From positions 124,001 through 188,000 of the forward strand of contig JAWVEY010000003.1 in NCBI GenBank assembly GCA_033856515.1: a DNA stretch of 64,000 nucleotides, written 5' to 3'. The notes beneath the pieces were generated by a model. It was not told where the DNA came from. It made no database searches and worked only from the letters and a program-made list of their open reading frames with translations. Position 1 is the stretch's first letter; the number at the start of each line of letters is the position of its first letter. The DNA is from JALZKA01 sp033856515. GTDB lineage: Bacteria; Actinomycetota; Thermoleophilia; Solirubrobacterales; 70-9. A program made the translations under genes and the position numbers. This document shows, piece by piece, positions 25,562-34,053 of this stretch.

Positions 25562-26724
25562 GAGCCGCCCTCCAGCACATGGGCCACCGACTCGCGGACC
25601 GCCGCAGCAACTTGGTCCAGCAGGTCTAAGGACATGTGCGGGTAAAGCGGGATAGAGAACAGGCGCGCCGCGGCGTCCTCGGTCTTCGGCAGCGAGACGG
25701 CGCCGAATTCGCGCACATAGCCACCGAGCTCGTGGGTAGCGGGATAGACCGTCGTCTGAACTCCATGCTCGTCGCGCAGGCGGTCGCGAACGGGCTGGCG
25801 CGCGGCGGGATCGACGAGGATCCCCATCAAGTAGCACGAAGAGCGGGTCTCGTCGTTGCCGCGGTACGCGATGCCGAGTCCCTCGGCGTCGTCCAGGAGC
25901 TCGCGGTAGCGCGCGATCAGCTCGCGCCGGCGCTTGATCTCTGCGCCCAGGCGGGCGAAGCGCGGCCGGATGATGGCCGCGCGCAGGTCGTCGAATCGGT
26001 AGTTGAAGCCGACCTCGACCACGTCGTAGCTCATCGCATTGCCGCGGTGGCGATCCATCGTCGTCGCGGTCATGCCCTGCGAGCGCAGGCGCCTGACCCG
26101 CTCGGCGATCTCGTCCGAATCGGTGCAAAGCGCGCCGCCCTCCCCCACGCCCAGGACTTTGTTAGGGAAGAACGAGAAGCAGCCCGCGATGCCGTAGGTC
26201 CCAAGCTCCTTTGACCCGTAGTTCGCCCAAGGGGCGTGCGCGGCGTCCTCGATCAAGGTCAAGCCGCGACTCTCGCAGAGCTCGGCGAGGCCCACGATCT
26301 CGACCGGGTAGCCCGCCCAATGGACCGGGATCACTGCCTTGGTGCGCTCAGTGATGAGCGCTTCGACCGCTTCGGTGTCCATGTTCAGGTCGTTGCCGTC
26401 ACCGCCGACGATGTCGCAGAAGACGGGCTTGGCGCCGCAGTAGCGGACGGCGTTGGCAGTGGCGACGAACGTGAGCGAAGGCACGATCACCTCGTCGCCG
26501 GGCTCGATTCCCGCGGCTATGCAAGCGAGGTGGAGAGCAGCTGTGCAGCTCGAGAGGGCAAGCACGTGCTTCGAGCCCAGGTGCTCGGCGAACTCCTGCT
26601 CGAACGCCTCGGTCTGGGGGCCGGCGCTCAGCCAGCCCGAGCGGAGCGTCGCGGCGACGGCTTCGAGCTCCTCGTCCCCGACCCGGACGTCGAAGACAGG
26701 TATCTGCGGAACTCCCGCCTCCAC
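25558..26724 (-). CDS. DegT/DnrJ/EryC1-family sugar aminotransferase (first of pair)
   Basis: 388 residues, homologous to the next gene: LRSGWLSAGPQTEAFEQEF, LSSCTAALHLACIAAGIEPGDEVI, HWAGYPVEIVGL, IEDAAHAPWANY, and SFFPNKVLGVGEGGALCTD with Lys189 as the PLP lysine. C-terminal TTVYPATHELGGY is the sugar-binding loop. It starts 7 bp after infC, so it is almost certainly read on the infC transcript. The two neighbours differ along most of their length, so they are likely specialised for different keto-sugars rather than a recent copy. Confidence 0.88.
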   Translation of the reverse strand: MEAGVPQIPVFDVRVGDEELEAVAATLRSGWLSAGPQTEAFEQEFAEHLGSKHVLALSSCTAALHLACIAAGIEPGDEVIVPSLTFVATANAVRYCGAKPVFCDIVGGDGNDLNMDTEAVEALITERTKAVIPVHWAGYPVEIVGLAELCESRGLTLIEDAAHAPWANYGSKELGTYGIAGCFSFFPNKVLGVGEGGALCTDSDEIAERVRRLRSQGMTATTMDRHRGNAMSYDVVEVGFNYRFDDLRAAIIRPRFARLGAEIKRRRELIARYRELLDDAEGLGIAYRGNDETRSSCYLMGILVDPAARQPVRDRLRDEHGVQTTVYPATHELGGYVREFGAVSLPKTEDAAARLFSIPLYPHMSLDLLDQVAAAVRESVAHVLEGGS

Positions 26725-26731
26725 TGGCGTC

Positions 26732-27514
26732 TCAGCCGGTGGCGGCTTCGGGCTCTACTGCGGTCTCTTCTGCCTCAGGCGCTTCGGCCTCGGGCTCTGC
26801 CTCGGCCGCGGGGGCCTCGACCTCCGAGGGATCAGGCACCTCGTCGGCGGAGGGCTCTTCTGCCTCGGCAGCGTCGGAGCCAGACCCCGCGTCCGGTGCT
26901 TCGCCTGCCTCCGGCTCGGGCACCGCGGGCTGCTCGCCGGTCTTGGCCTTGTCGCGTTCTTTGAGCGCCTCCTTGGATGGCGCGAGCAACATGTGCATGT
27001 TGCGGCCCTCCTGAAGCGGGTGTTGCTCGATCACACTGAGGCCGTCGAGGTCGTCGAAGAGGCGCTTGAGCAAGTTCCGGCCACGGTCAGGATGAGCCTG
27101 CTCGCGGCCGCGGAACATGATCGTGACCTTCACCTTGTCGCCCTGCTTGAGAAAGCGCTCGACGTGGCCCTTCTTCGTCATGTAGTCGTGGTCCGCGATC
27201 TTCGGGCGGAGCTTGATCTCGCGCACGTTGATCTGTTGCTGGTGCTTGCGGGCCTGCTTTGCCTTCTGCTCCTGCTCGTACTTGTACTTCGAGTAGTCGA
27301 GGAGACGGGCGACTGGCGGCCGGGACTCCGGAGCGACCTCGACGAGGTCGAGATCACGCTCCTGCGCCATTTCGAGTGCCTTCTTTGTGTCGATGACGCC
27401 GATCTGCTTGCCGTCCTCGTCGACCAGGCGAACCTCGCGAACGCCGATGCGCTCGTTGATCCGAGTCTGGTCCCGCTCGGGCATCCGGCGGTCGAAACGG
27501 CGAGGAACAGGCAC
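26732..27514 (-). CDS. infC: Translation initiation factor IF-3 with acidic C-terminal extension
   Basis: 260 residues. N-domain TRINERIGVREVRLVDEDGKQIGVI, linker helix YSKYKYEQEQKAKQARKHQQQ, C-domain VREIKLRPKIADHDYMTKKGHVERFLKQGDKVKVTIMFRGRE, ending near residue 180. A further 80 residues of Glu/Ala/Pro (EPEAGEAPDAG...) are added; such acidic tails are seen in actinobacterial IF3. The open frame starts GTG at 27514 with an ATG at 27484 as an alternative; neither has a clear ribosome-binding site, as is common for infC. Confidence 0.96.
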   Translation of the reverse strand: MPVPRRFDRRMPERDQTRINERIGVREVRLVDEDGKQIGVIDTKKALEMAQERDLDLVEVAPESRPPVARLLDYSKYKYEQEQKAKQARKHQQQINVREIKLRPKIADHDYMTKKGHVERFLKQGDKVKVTIMFRGREQAHPDRGRNLLKRLFDDLDGLSVIEQHPLQEGRNMHMLLAPSKEALKERDKAKTGEQPAVPEPEAGEAPDAGSGSDAAEAEEPSADEVPDPSEVEAPAAEAEPEAEAPEAEETAVEPEAATG

Positions 27515-27605
27515 TAGATGAAGCTGTTGCGGCGCGTCAAGTCGTTAATGGCGCTGCGAGGTGTTGGGAAACTCCATCTGCCTGGAGTATAGAAGTAGAT
27601 CGAAT

Positions 27606-27625
27606 GCGTTGCCGAACGGCAACGC
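27606..27625. promoter_or_regulatory. 20-bp perfect dyad in the infC/secreted-protein divergent region
   Basis: GCGTTGCCGAACGGCAACGC: 9-bp arms around AA, a perfect palindrome. It lies 92 bp upstream of infC and 10 bp before a possible GTG start (27635) of the plus-strand gene. Its size and place fit an operator for a dimeric repressor; as RNA it would be a short hairpin. No regulator is identified. Confidence 0.5.
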
Positions 27626-27688
27626 AAGAGGCAGGTGTTGTTAACGGACCTGGCTAGGTGGGGTATTGCGCCCGTAGTCTCATTCGAG

Positions 27689-28786
27689 ATGTCCTGGGAC
27701 TCCCTGATCGCGCTGCTCGTTGTCGCCACGAGCCCGATACCGGCGACGACCTCGACCAATACGTGCGACGACACCGTCGACCCGCTCGCGTTCAAGGCGG
27801 GGAATCCCCCGCCGGCCTGCTGGCGCCCCTACCGGCCGGAAAGCCCGTTCAACCTCGAGATCCCGCGGAATGTGAAGGAGCTCGAGAGCTCCGAAAAGAT
27901 CTCGGGCAAGCTGGTCGAGAGCGGTCCTGTCGGGCCGATTCCAGCGGGCGACCCCGAGCGCGATTTTGGCATCGCCACCTACCACGCTCAGCCGGGCGAT
28001 GAGACCAAGACGGTCACTTGTATCGAGGACTTCGGGGGCACGTGCGACCTGGAGGGAGTCGAGGTTCCGATGCCGCCGAACGCGATCCCCTCGGGCGTCT
28101 GGCCCCTCACGGAGCCGGAGGACGACTGGGACTCCCACCTGACCGTGATCGATCATGCATCGGGCATGGAGTACGACCTCTGGAACATCCGCGAGATGGA
28201 CGACGACTCGGTCTCGATCAAGTGGGGCGGCATCACGAACGTCCGCGGGTACGGCCTGGGCTCCGACGCGGTGGCCTCCCAGAACGGCTCGATCGCGGGC
28301 ATGGTCCGCGCTGAGGAGCTGCGCGCCGGCGAGATCGACCATGCGCTCGCCCTGTTCGTCCCCTGCACCGAGGGCTACGTCTACCCCGCGACGAAGGGCG
28401 GATTCGATTGCTCCGACAACGACTTCGACGCCGAGGACCGCCCGGCGATGGGCGCCCATTTCCAGCTTCCCTCCGATCCGGACGAGCTGGCGGCCGCACC
28501 GCCCTGGAAGCGCGCGATCCTGAAGGCGCTCGACCGCTACGGCGCCTACGTCGTGGATACGAGCGGCACGGAGGGCATCTGGGGCGTGAAGCACGAGAGC
28601 GCGAACGGCTACACGAGCCAGGGTGAGGACGACCCGTTCGTAAAGCTCGCGATCGATTCCGGGATCGGCGCCGTCGACCCCAACGAGAACGGGATCCCCG
28701 AGTACTTCTTCAACTTCGGCTTCGAGACGGACTTCTCAGGCCTGCGGCTGGTGCCGGCGTCGATCGAGCCGCCGCCGTCCGGCTAG
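27689..28786 (+). CDS. Uncharacterised secreted protein (paralogue of the one at 338-1468)
   Basis: 365 residues from the ATG at 27689; a GTG at 27635 preceded by AGAGG is the alternative start. Hydrophobic N-terminus LIALLVVATSPIPA suggests export. Same block order as the 376-residue paralogue: CWRPYRPESPFNLEIPRN, CIEDFGGTC, PSGVWPLTEPEDDWDSHLTVID, EYDLWNI, IKWGG, GLGSDAVA, RAEEL..G.IDHAL, PCTEGYVYPATKGGFDC. No family is recognised. It is inserted, on the opposite strand, between infC and thrS. Shared cysteines suggest conserved disulfides. Confidence 0.8.
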   Translation: MSWDSLIALLVVATSPIPATTSTNTCDDTVDPLAFKAGNPPPACWRPYRPESPFNLEIPRNVKELESSEKISGKLVESGPVGPIPAGDPERDFGIATYHAQPGDETKTVTCIEDFGGTCDLEGVEVPMPPNAIPSGVWPLTEPEDDWDSHLTVIDHASGMEYDLWNIREMDDDSVSIKWGGITNVRGYGLGSDAVASQNGSIAGMVRAEELRAGEIDHALALFVPCTEGYVYPATKGGFDCSDNDFDAEDRPAMGAHFQLPSDPDELAAAPPWKRAILKALDRYGAYVVDTSGTEGIWGVKHESANGYTSQGEDDPFVKLAIDSGIGAVDPNENGIPEYFFNFGFETDFSGLRLVPASIEPPPSG

Positions 28787-28793
28787 CCCGATT

Positions 28794-28817
28794 GTTAAGG
28801 GGCCTGTCCCCCTTAAC
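28794..28817. terminator. Bidirectional hairpin between convergent genes
   Basis: GTTAAGGGG (28794-28802) and CCCCTTAAC (28809-28817) form a 9-bp stem with a 6-base loop between the ends of the secreted-protein gene (28786) and thrS (28813). The right arm contains the thrS stop codon. No long T-run, so termination strength is uncertain. Confidence 0.6.
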
Positions 28818-30720
28818 GCAGGCGCTCGGCCAGGGCCCCGGGACTCATCGTGCCCAGGTCGCCGTCCTCATGCGAGCGGACCGAGATCTCGCCCGACTCC
28901 GCTTCGCGATCGCCGAGGATCACCATGTACGGGAGCTTCGCGAGCTCCGCGTCGCGGATCTTGCGGCCGACGGACTCGGTGCGGTCGTCGATGCGCGCAC
29001 GAACGCCGAGGCTTGTGAGCTCGGCGACAACCGCTGCCGCCTGCTCGTTGTGGCGGTCGGCAACGGGCAGGACGCCCACCTGGACGGGCGCGAGCCAGTC
29101 GGGGAAGCGCCCGGCGTAGTGCTCGATCAGGATCCCCGCGAAGCGTTCCATGGAGCCGATCAGCGCGCGGTGGATCATCACCGGCCGGTGCTCCGAGTTG
29201 TCTTCGCCCCAATAGGTGAGCTCGAAGCGCTCGGGCATCTGGAAGTCGAGCTGGCACGTGCCGAGCTGCCAGGAGCGGCCGAGGGCATCGGTCACGTGGA
29301 AGTCGATCTTGGGCCCGTAGAACGAGCCGTCGCCGGGATTGAGGATGTACTCGCGGCCCTGGCCCTCGAGCGCTTCCGTCAGCGCCTTCTCCGCCGCCTC
29401 CCAATCCTCGTCGGACCCGATGGACTTGTCCGGCCGGGTCGAGAGCTCGACCCGCACCTCGGTGAAGCCGAAACGGCTGTAGAGCTCGTCGATCGACTCG
29501 CAGATCGAGTCGACCTCGGCCTGAACCTGGTCGAGCGTGCAGTAGACGTGGGCGTCGTCCTGGGTGAACGCGCGCACACGGAGCAGGCCGTGCAGGACGC
29601 CCTCGCGCTCGTGACGCGAAACGTGCCCATACTCGGCGAGGCGGAGCGGCAGGTCGCGATATGAGCGCCGCTCGGCGCCGAAGACAAGGCAGGCGCCGGG
29701 GCAGTTCATGGGCTTGAGCGCGAACTGGCGGTCGTCCACGTCGGAGAAGTACATGTTCTCGCGGTAGTTGTCGTAGTGGCCCGAGCGGTGCCAGAGCTCG
29801 ACGTCCATGATGTGCGGCGTCTTGATCTCGTCGTACCCGCGCTTTTCGAGCTGCGCGTCGACCTCGTCCTGGATCAGACGCAAGAGAACGGTGCCCTGCG
29901 GGAGCCAGAAGGGCATACCGGGCGACTCCGGCCGCAGCATGAACAGCCCCAGCTCGCGACCGAGGCGGCGATGGTCGCGCTCGCGGGCTTCGTCCAGGAG
30001 GCGCTCATGCTCCTCCAGGTCTGCCTGCTTGAAGAAGGCAGTGCCGTAGATCCTGCTCAGCATCGCCCGGCTCTCATCGCCGCGCCAGTACGCGCCGGCG
30101 ACCGAGGTCAGCTTGAAGGCCTTGATGCGCTTCGTCGTCGGTCCGTGCGGGCCTAGGCAGAGGTCCGTGAACGGCCCGTTCCGGTAGAGCGAAACCGTCT
30201 CGACGCCCTTATCGCGCACCAGGTCTTCGATCAGCTCGACCTTGAAGGGCTGATCCTCGCCTTTGAACCGCTCCAGCGCCTCGCCGGGCGTCACCTCGGT
30301 CCGCTCGAACTCCTCGTCGGCCGCGATGTGGCGGGCCATCGCCTCCTCGATCTTCGGCAGGTCGTCGACGGAGGGCCGAAAGTCGTCGGGAAACTCGAAG
30401 TCGTAGTAGAAGCCATTCTCGATCGCGGGGCCGATCGAGACCTTGGTGCCGGGCCAGAGCTCGACCACCGCGGTGGCCAGCACGTGCGCCGCGTCGTGGC
30501 GGATGAGCGCAAGCGCCTCGGGGTCACGGTCGGTGAGGATCGCGATCTGGGCGCCATCGGGGAGAGCAGCGGACAGGTCACGGAGCTCGTCCCCGACCTT
30601 GATCGCAAGTGCCGCCTTGGCCAGCCCCGGGCCGATCGCGGCAGCGGCATCGGCGCCCGTCGCTCCCTCGGGGAGCTCGAGCGGGGTCCCGTCGGGGAGC
30701 TTCACGGTGATCGCGGCCAT
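28813..30720 (-). CDS. thrS: Threonyl-tRNA synthetase
   Basis: 635 residues, full length. TGS domain 1-60 (ITVKLPDGTPLELPEGATGADAAAAIG), editing SAD region near 100-220 (HDAAHVLATAV; GFYYDFEFP; CLGPHGPTT), class II core with Cys340 in MNCPGACLVF as one zinc ligand, YGHVSRHEREGVLHGLLRVRAFTQDDAH (motif 2), and IHRALIGSMERFAGILIEH (motif 3), then the anticodon-binding domain from about 535 (VGVLPVADRHNEQA). It charges tRNA-Thr. It starts 20 bp after the polytopic membrane-protein gene on the same strand, so the two are probably one operon. Confidence 0.97.
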   Translation of the reverse strand: MAAITVKLPDGTPLELPEGATGADAAAAIGPGLAKAALAIKVGDELRDLSAALPDGAQIAILTDRDPEALALIRHDAAHVLATAVVELWPGTKVSIGPAIENGFYYDFEFPDDFRPSVDDLPKIEEAMARHIAADEEFERTEVTPGEALERFKGEDQPFKVELIEDLVRDKGVETVSLYRNGPFTDLCLGPHGPTTKRIKAFKLTSVAGAYWRGDESRAMLSRIYGTAFFKQADLEEHERLLDEARERDHRRLGRELGLFMLRPESPGMPFWLPQGTVLLRLIQDEVDAQLEKRGYDEIKTPHIMDVELWHRSGHYDNYRENMYFSDVDDRQFALKPMNCPGACLVFGAERRSYRDLPLRLAEYGHVSRHEREGVLHGLLRVRAFTQDDAHVYCTLDQVQAEVDSICESIDELYSRFGFTEVRVELSTRPDKSIGSDEDWEAAEKALTEALEGQGREYILNPGDGSFYGPKIDFHVTDALGRSWQLGTCQLDFQMPERFELTYWGEDNSEHRPVMIHRALIGSMERFAGILIEHYAGRFPDWLAPVQVGVLPVADRHNEQAAAVVAELTSLGVRARIDDRTESVGRKIRDAELAKLPYMVILGDREAESGEISVRSHEDGDLGTMSPGALAERLR

Positions 30721-30740
30721 CGCGCCTGATGCTATTCGCG

Positions 30741-32555
30741 CTAGTCGGCGGGCTCGGCGCGGTCGCCGTCAGCGACAAACGGGCAGCCCGGGTCGGAGCC
30801 CACGATGTTCGCGCGATAGAGCGTGTAGTCGAGCCCGCCGCTGGTCTCGCGATCAAGCTCCTCGAGGCGGCCGACAACCGGCAGGGGATGGTCGAGCTCG
30901 CCAATCACGACTACCGCGCCGAACGCCTTGTCCGAGACCTCCCCGGCCGAGACCTCCTCGTTCGAGATCACGCACACCTCGTGCCCGCGGAGCTCCCAGG
31001 TGACCAGGTCGCGCCCGTTCTGCGAGGCGAGCTCGTCGTCGATCACTGCGAGGACGGGCTTGTCGCCGGGGATTTGGGCGGAGAACTCCAGCAGGGCCGG
31101 AGTCCAGGCCGAAGGCCCGACCGGGCCGTTCACCAGGGCGAGCGCGCTCGAACCGACGGCCCCCACCAGAAAGGCGAGGGTCAGGGCGGGCACAACCAGA
31201 AGGCGGGCTGGCGCGTTCCTGAGGGTGTGCGCGAGCGGCGTTTCCTCGAGACAGCCGCGCGCCGCAATCAGCATCGCGACCGGAGCCACGACCGCCAGCG
31301 CCTTCGCCTCCTGGTAGGGAGTCCCGGCGATGAGCGCGTACGCGTAGAGGACGGAGCCCGCGGCGAGCGCCGAAGCGAGAGCGGTCTCGCCGGCCTGGAG
31401 CGCGCGGATCAGGCCCAGCGCCAGCGCCAGCCCTCCGATCGCCCCGCCCACATAGAAGGCGAACGCCGGCGCGAAGCCCGCGCCCGGGTCCAGGCGGAAG
31501 TCGCCCGACGGCCAGATCCCGAGCGCTTCGATCGGCGAGATCGGGTTGAAGAGGTTCCCGAGCCCTGCGCCGTCAGGGTCAAAGGTCTCGAAGCTCGCGA
31601 AGTCGAGCATGCGAGGAACCTCGGGCGCCGCCACAACGGCGACGGCCGCGACCCCGATCAGTGTGGGCACCAGCGCGTTTCGGATAATTCCCAGGCTTCG
31701 AGCGCGGACGACCTCCGCCACCGCGAACACCCCCAGCGTTCCCACAAGCCACGTGAGCCCGGGGAAGCTGTACGCGTAGAGCGAGCCGACCGCAAGCGCC
31801 GCGAGGGGAAGCCCTTTGAGGCGCCTCCAGCGGGCGCCGCTCCCCGCCTCGCCCGCGGCCAGTTCGGCGAGGCCGGCCGCGAACGCGAGCAGGAACAGGG
31901 CCTGCATCGTCTCCTTGAAAGCGCCCTGGATGTAGTAGGACGCGGCGAGATACGCCATGCCGACCAACAGCGCTGCACCGATGCGCCTGGTCCTCTCCAG
32001 GTCCTTCAAAAGACCCAGCGGCGCCAGCGTCGCGGAGACCACCGTCGCGAGCATCAGCCCGGCAAACCCATGGACGAACGACGGTCCAAGCTTGGCGATC
32101 CCGGCGACCAGAGCGTGTGGGCCGAGCGGGTAGCCCTCGGTGATGAGCCGCTCCTCTCCCCCATTTGCGATCCGGTCCGCCGCAAGGAGATGCTGCGACA
32201 TGTCGGGGTTGAGCGAGGTGCCCAAGATCCCGAAGCGCATCTCGATCAGGAACGGCAGCGACCCCAGGACGATCGCACCGACCGCGACCGGCAGGGCATC
32301 GCCGATCGAGCCCTTAGCCGGCTCGAAGAAAAGCAGGGTCGCGCCGACGACGGTGAGGACGATGGTCGCGCCCAGCCCGGCCCAGGCCGACGAGGCGAGG
32401 TCCGCTGCGAGCCAAGCGACCGCGCACAGAAGCCCCAGGCCCACGGCCGGGGCGAGGGGCGAGCGCTCGCGATGTCCGCAGGCGCAGAAGACCGCCTGAC
32501 CGACGACGAACGAAGCCCCCAGGATGAGTGCCAGCGAAACGTAGGTGCCGAGCAT
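30741..32555 (-). CDS. Polytopic membrane protein, possible GT-C-type transferase
   Basis: 604 residues with about 12 hydrophobic segments spread over residues 1-470, then a soluble extracytoplasmic C-terminal domain of about 125 residues. An acidic loop after the third or fourth helix reads LNPDMSQHLLAADRIANGG; an Asp in the first large loop is where GT-C glycosyltransferases hold their catalytic acid, so a lipid-linked sugar transferase is possible. No specific family is certain. The last helix is followed by an ALVNGPVGPSAWTPALLEF segment. Upstream of thrS with a 20-bp gap. Confidence 0.65.
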   Translation of the reverse strand: MLGTYVSLALILGASFVVGQAVFCACGHRERSPLAPAVGLGLLCAVAWLAADLASSAWAGLGATIVLTVVGATLLFFEPAKGSIGDALPVAVGAIVLGSLPFLIEMRFGILGTSLNPDMSQHLLAADRIANGGEERLITEGYPLGPHALVAGIAKLGPSFVHGFAGLMLATVVSATLAPLGLLKDLERTRRIGAALLVGMAYLAASYYIQGAFKETMQALFLLAFAAGLAELAAGEAGSGARWRRLKGLPLAALAVGSLYAYSFPGLTWLVGTLGVFAVAEVVRARSLGIIRNALVPTLIGVAAVAVVAAPEVPRMLDFASFETFDPDGAGLGNLFNPISPIEALGIWPSGDFRLDPGAGFAPAFAFYVGGAIGGLALALGLIRALQAGETALASALAAGSVLYAYALIAGTPYQEAKALAVVAPVAMLIAARGCLEETPLAHTLRNAPARLLVVPALTLAFLVGAVGSSALALVNGPVGPSAWTPALLEFSAQIPGDKPVLAVIDDELASQNGRDLVTWELRGHEVCVISNEEVSAGEVSDKAFGAVVVIGELDHPLPVVGRLEELDRETSGGLDYTLYRANIVGSDPGCPFVADGDRAEPAD

Positions 32556-32609
32556 CGGGCGGCGAGCCTACAGCCGTATGCCCCGGGGCCCCGGCGCCGC
32601 GGGCTACGG

Positions 32610-32630
32610 CGGTACGAGCTATGCGTACCG
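32610..32630. repeat. Hairpin downstream of the 19-residue microprotein
   Basis: CGGTACG (32610-32616) pairs with CGTACCG (32624-32630) across a 7-base loop. On the minus strand it starts 5 bases after the microprotein stop codon, consistent with an RNA 3' hairpin that might end or protect its transcript before the next gene at 32555. Confidence 0.45.
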
Positions 32631-32634
32631 AGCG

Positions 32635-32694
32635 CTACGTGACGAGAATGATGATGATGATGATCAGGAGCAGGGTTCCAATACCGATGTACAT
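32635..32694 (-). CDS. 19-residue membrane microprotein with a strong ribosome-binding site
   Basis: ATG at 32694 to TAG at 32635-32637 encodes MYIGIGTLLLIIIIIILVT, a single hydrophobic helix with six consecutive Ile. The Shine-Dalgarno AAGGAAGGAG (32710-32701) sits 6 bases before the ATG, one of the best in the window, which is the main reason to believe it is translated. A hairpin follows the stop. Function unknown; it could be a regulatory transmembrane peptide of a larger complex or a toxin-like hydrophobic peptide. It lies between the SQR-like flavoprotein and the polytopic membrane protein, all on the minus strand. Confidence 0.6.
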   Translation of the reverse strand: MYIGIGTLLLIIIIIILVT

Positions 32695-32772
32695 CTGGCT
32701 CTCCTTCCTTGGGCGGGGTACGGGATTGACCCCCACTACCCGCTCAGACGCCGCGTCAAGCGCGATTGAGCC

Positions 32773-32856
32773 TCAGAGCTCCCGCTCGTAGAAGAACATC
32801 ACCGGGCCGTCCGGTGTGCCCTCACGGTTCGTGCCCGCCCTGCGACGACGTACCAC
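32773..32856 (-). CDS. Possible 27-residue small ORF
   Basis: GTG at 32856 starts 4 bases after the flavoprotein stop and reads VVRRRRAGTNREGTPDGPVMFF-YEREL (hyphen added) to TGA at 32773-32775. The basic start and ordered aromatic/charged end look protein-like, and the frame stays open upstream through the end of the flavoprotein gene. No good ribosome-binding site is seen. It may be a real coupled small gene, the remnant of a longer one, or chance. Confidence 0.25.
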   Translation of the reverse strand: MVRRRRAGTNREGTPDGPVMFFYEREL

Positions 32857-32860
32857 CGCG

Positions 32861-34000
32861 TCAGTGCCCGAACCAGCGCGCACGGCGGGTCGCGCCAAAC
32901 TCGGCTTTCTCAGCCGCGTACTCCAGCGAGGGATCGTGCCGCTGGGCGGACGGGGCGTCTCCCCGGAGGAAGTTCACGTCCACCTTGCTCACGAGCCCGT
33001 CACCGAACTCGGCGTAGCAGACGCCCGATGCCTCATACGGCGCCGGCGGTGCGCCACCGGTGATCTCCGCCGCGATGTCATCGGCGATCACCAGGGCAGC
33101 CGACTCGGCGAAGATCCCTGCCTTGGGGACCGGCCGCGGGCCCGAGGCAACGTCACCCGCCGCGTACACGCGTGGGAACCGGGTCCTGAGGTTGGACTGG
33201 TCGATCGGCACCCAGCCATCCGGCGCCAAGCCCGAAGCCGCGAGCGGCTCGGGTGCCCGATGCACCGGGATCCCTACGAACAGGTCGTATTGCAGCGTTT
33301 CACCGCTCGCCAGGTGCGCCACGTGGGCGGCTGGGTCGATGCTGGTGACAAGCTGTTCGGGTAGGTCCTCGACCCCTCGCGACACGAGACCGTCGCGGAA
33401 CATCTGCGAGACGTCGCCTGTCACCGGAACCGGGCGCTGCATCGGGTACGTGGTCGCCATCTCCACTTGCTCGCGGATTCCCTGCCGAGTGAAGTGCTCG
33501 TGCAGCAGGAAGGAGCCCTCGAACGGCGCCGGTGGGCACTTGAACGGCTGCCCGAGGACCGAGACGAGAACGCGCCCCCCGCCGAAGCCGGCCAGCGCGT
33601 CGCGCAGGCGCTCTGCCCCGGCAAGGGTGTAATACTCGAAGCCGCCCTCCTCGAAGCCCGGGGTGGCAGCCATGTCGTAGTCCGCGCCCATTGCGACGAC
33701 CAGGAAGTCGGCGTCATAGGCGCCGGCGTCTGTCGTTACCCGCCGCGCGACCGGATCGATGCCGGTCACCGTTTCTTGCCGGAACGTAACCCCTTCTTTC
33801 GCGATGTCGGCGTAGGGCAGCCGTACCCCGTCGGCCGACTCGCGGCCAAGCATCACCTCGAGCTTCGAGAAGCCAAAGTAGAACGAGTCGTTACGGTCGA
33901 TCAGCGTGACCTCGACCACATCGGCAAGCGTCTCGGACAGCCGCGTCGCCAACTCGAGTCCGGCGAAGCCGGCACCGAGAATCAGGACGTGGTGCCGCAT
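32861..34000 (-). CDS. FAD-dependent pyridine nucleotide/sulfide:quinone reductase-like oxidoreductase
   Basis: 379 residues. Starts MRHHVLILGAGFAGLELATRL (FAD-binding GxGxxG) and has VRLPYADIA, YDADFLVVAMGADYDMAATPGF, and the second FAD motif FPRVYAAGDVAS. FKCPPAPFEGSFL carries Cys155, the position of a catalytic Cys in sulfide:quinone reductases and flavocytochrome c. The other redox Cys of true SQR is not evident, so it may oxidise another donor or be an NDH-2-like enzyme. No signal peptide. Its promoter region contains the large palindrome at 34054-34098. Confidence 0.82.
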   Translation of the reverse strand: MRHHVLILGAGFAGLELATRLSETLADVVEVTLIDRNDSFYFGFSKLEVMLGRESADGVRLPYADIAKEGVTFRQETVTGIDPVARRVTTDAGAYDADFLVVAMGADYDMAATPGFEEGGFEYYTLAGAERLRDALAGFGGGRVLVSVLGQPFKCPPAPFEGSFLLHEHFTRQGIREQVEMATTYPMQRPVPVTGDVSQMFRDGLVSRGVEDLPEQLVTSIDPAAHVAHLASGETLQYDLFVGIPVHRAPEPLAASGLAPDGWVPIDQSNLRTRFPRVYAAGDVASGPRPVPKAGIFAESAALVIADDIAAEITGGAPPAPYEASGVCYAEFGDGLVSKVDVNFLRGDAPSAQRHDPSLEYAAEKAEFGATRRARWFGH

Positions 34001-34053
34001 GGCGCGATGCTACTTCGCATGAGGCGGTGCCAAGTCTGCCGATCCTCGCGTCG

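Noticed and set aside
22530..26724. Genomic island or transposon between infC and rpmI
   Set aside because: No transposase, integrase, terminal inverted repeats or tRNA boundary; base composition looks like the surroundings.
30729..32642. 637-residue plus-strand ORF
   Set aside because: Arg/Glu/Asp-rich shadow of the polytopic membrane-protein gene; no domain, and the opposite frame encodes about 12 clear membrane helices.
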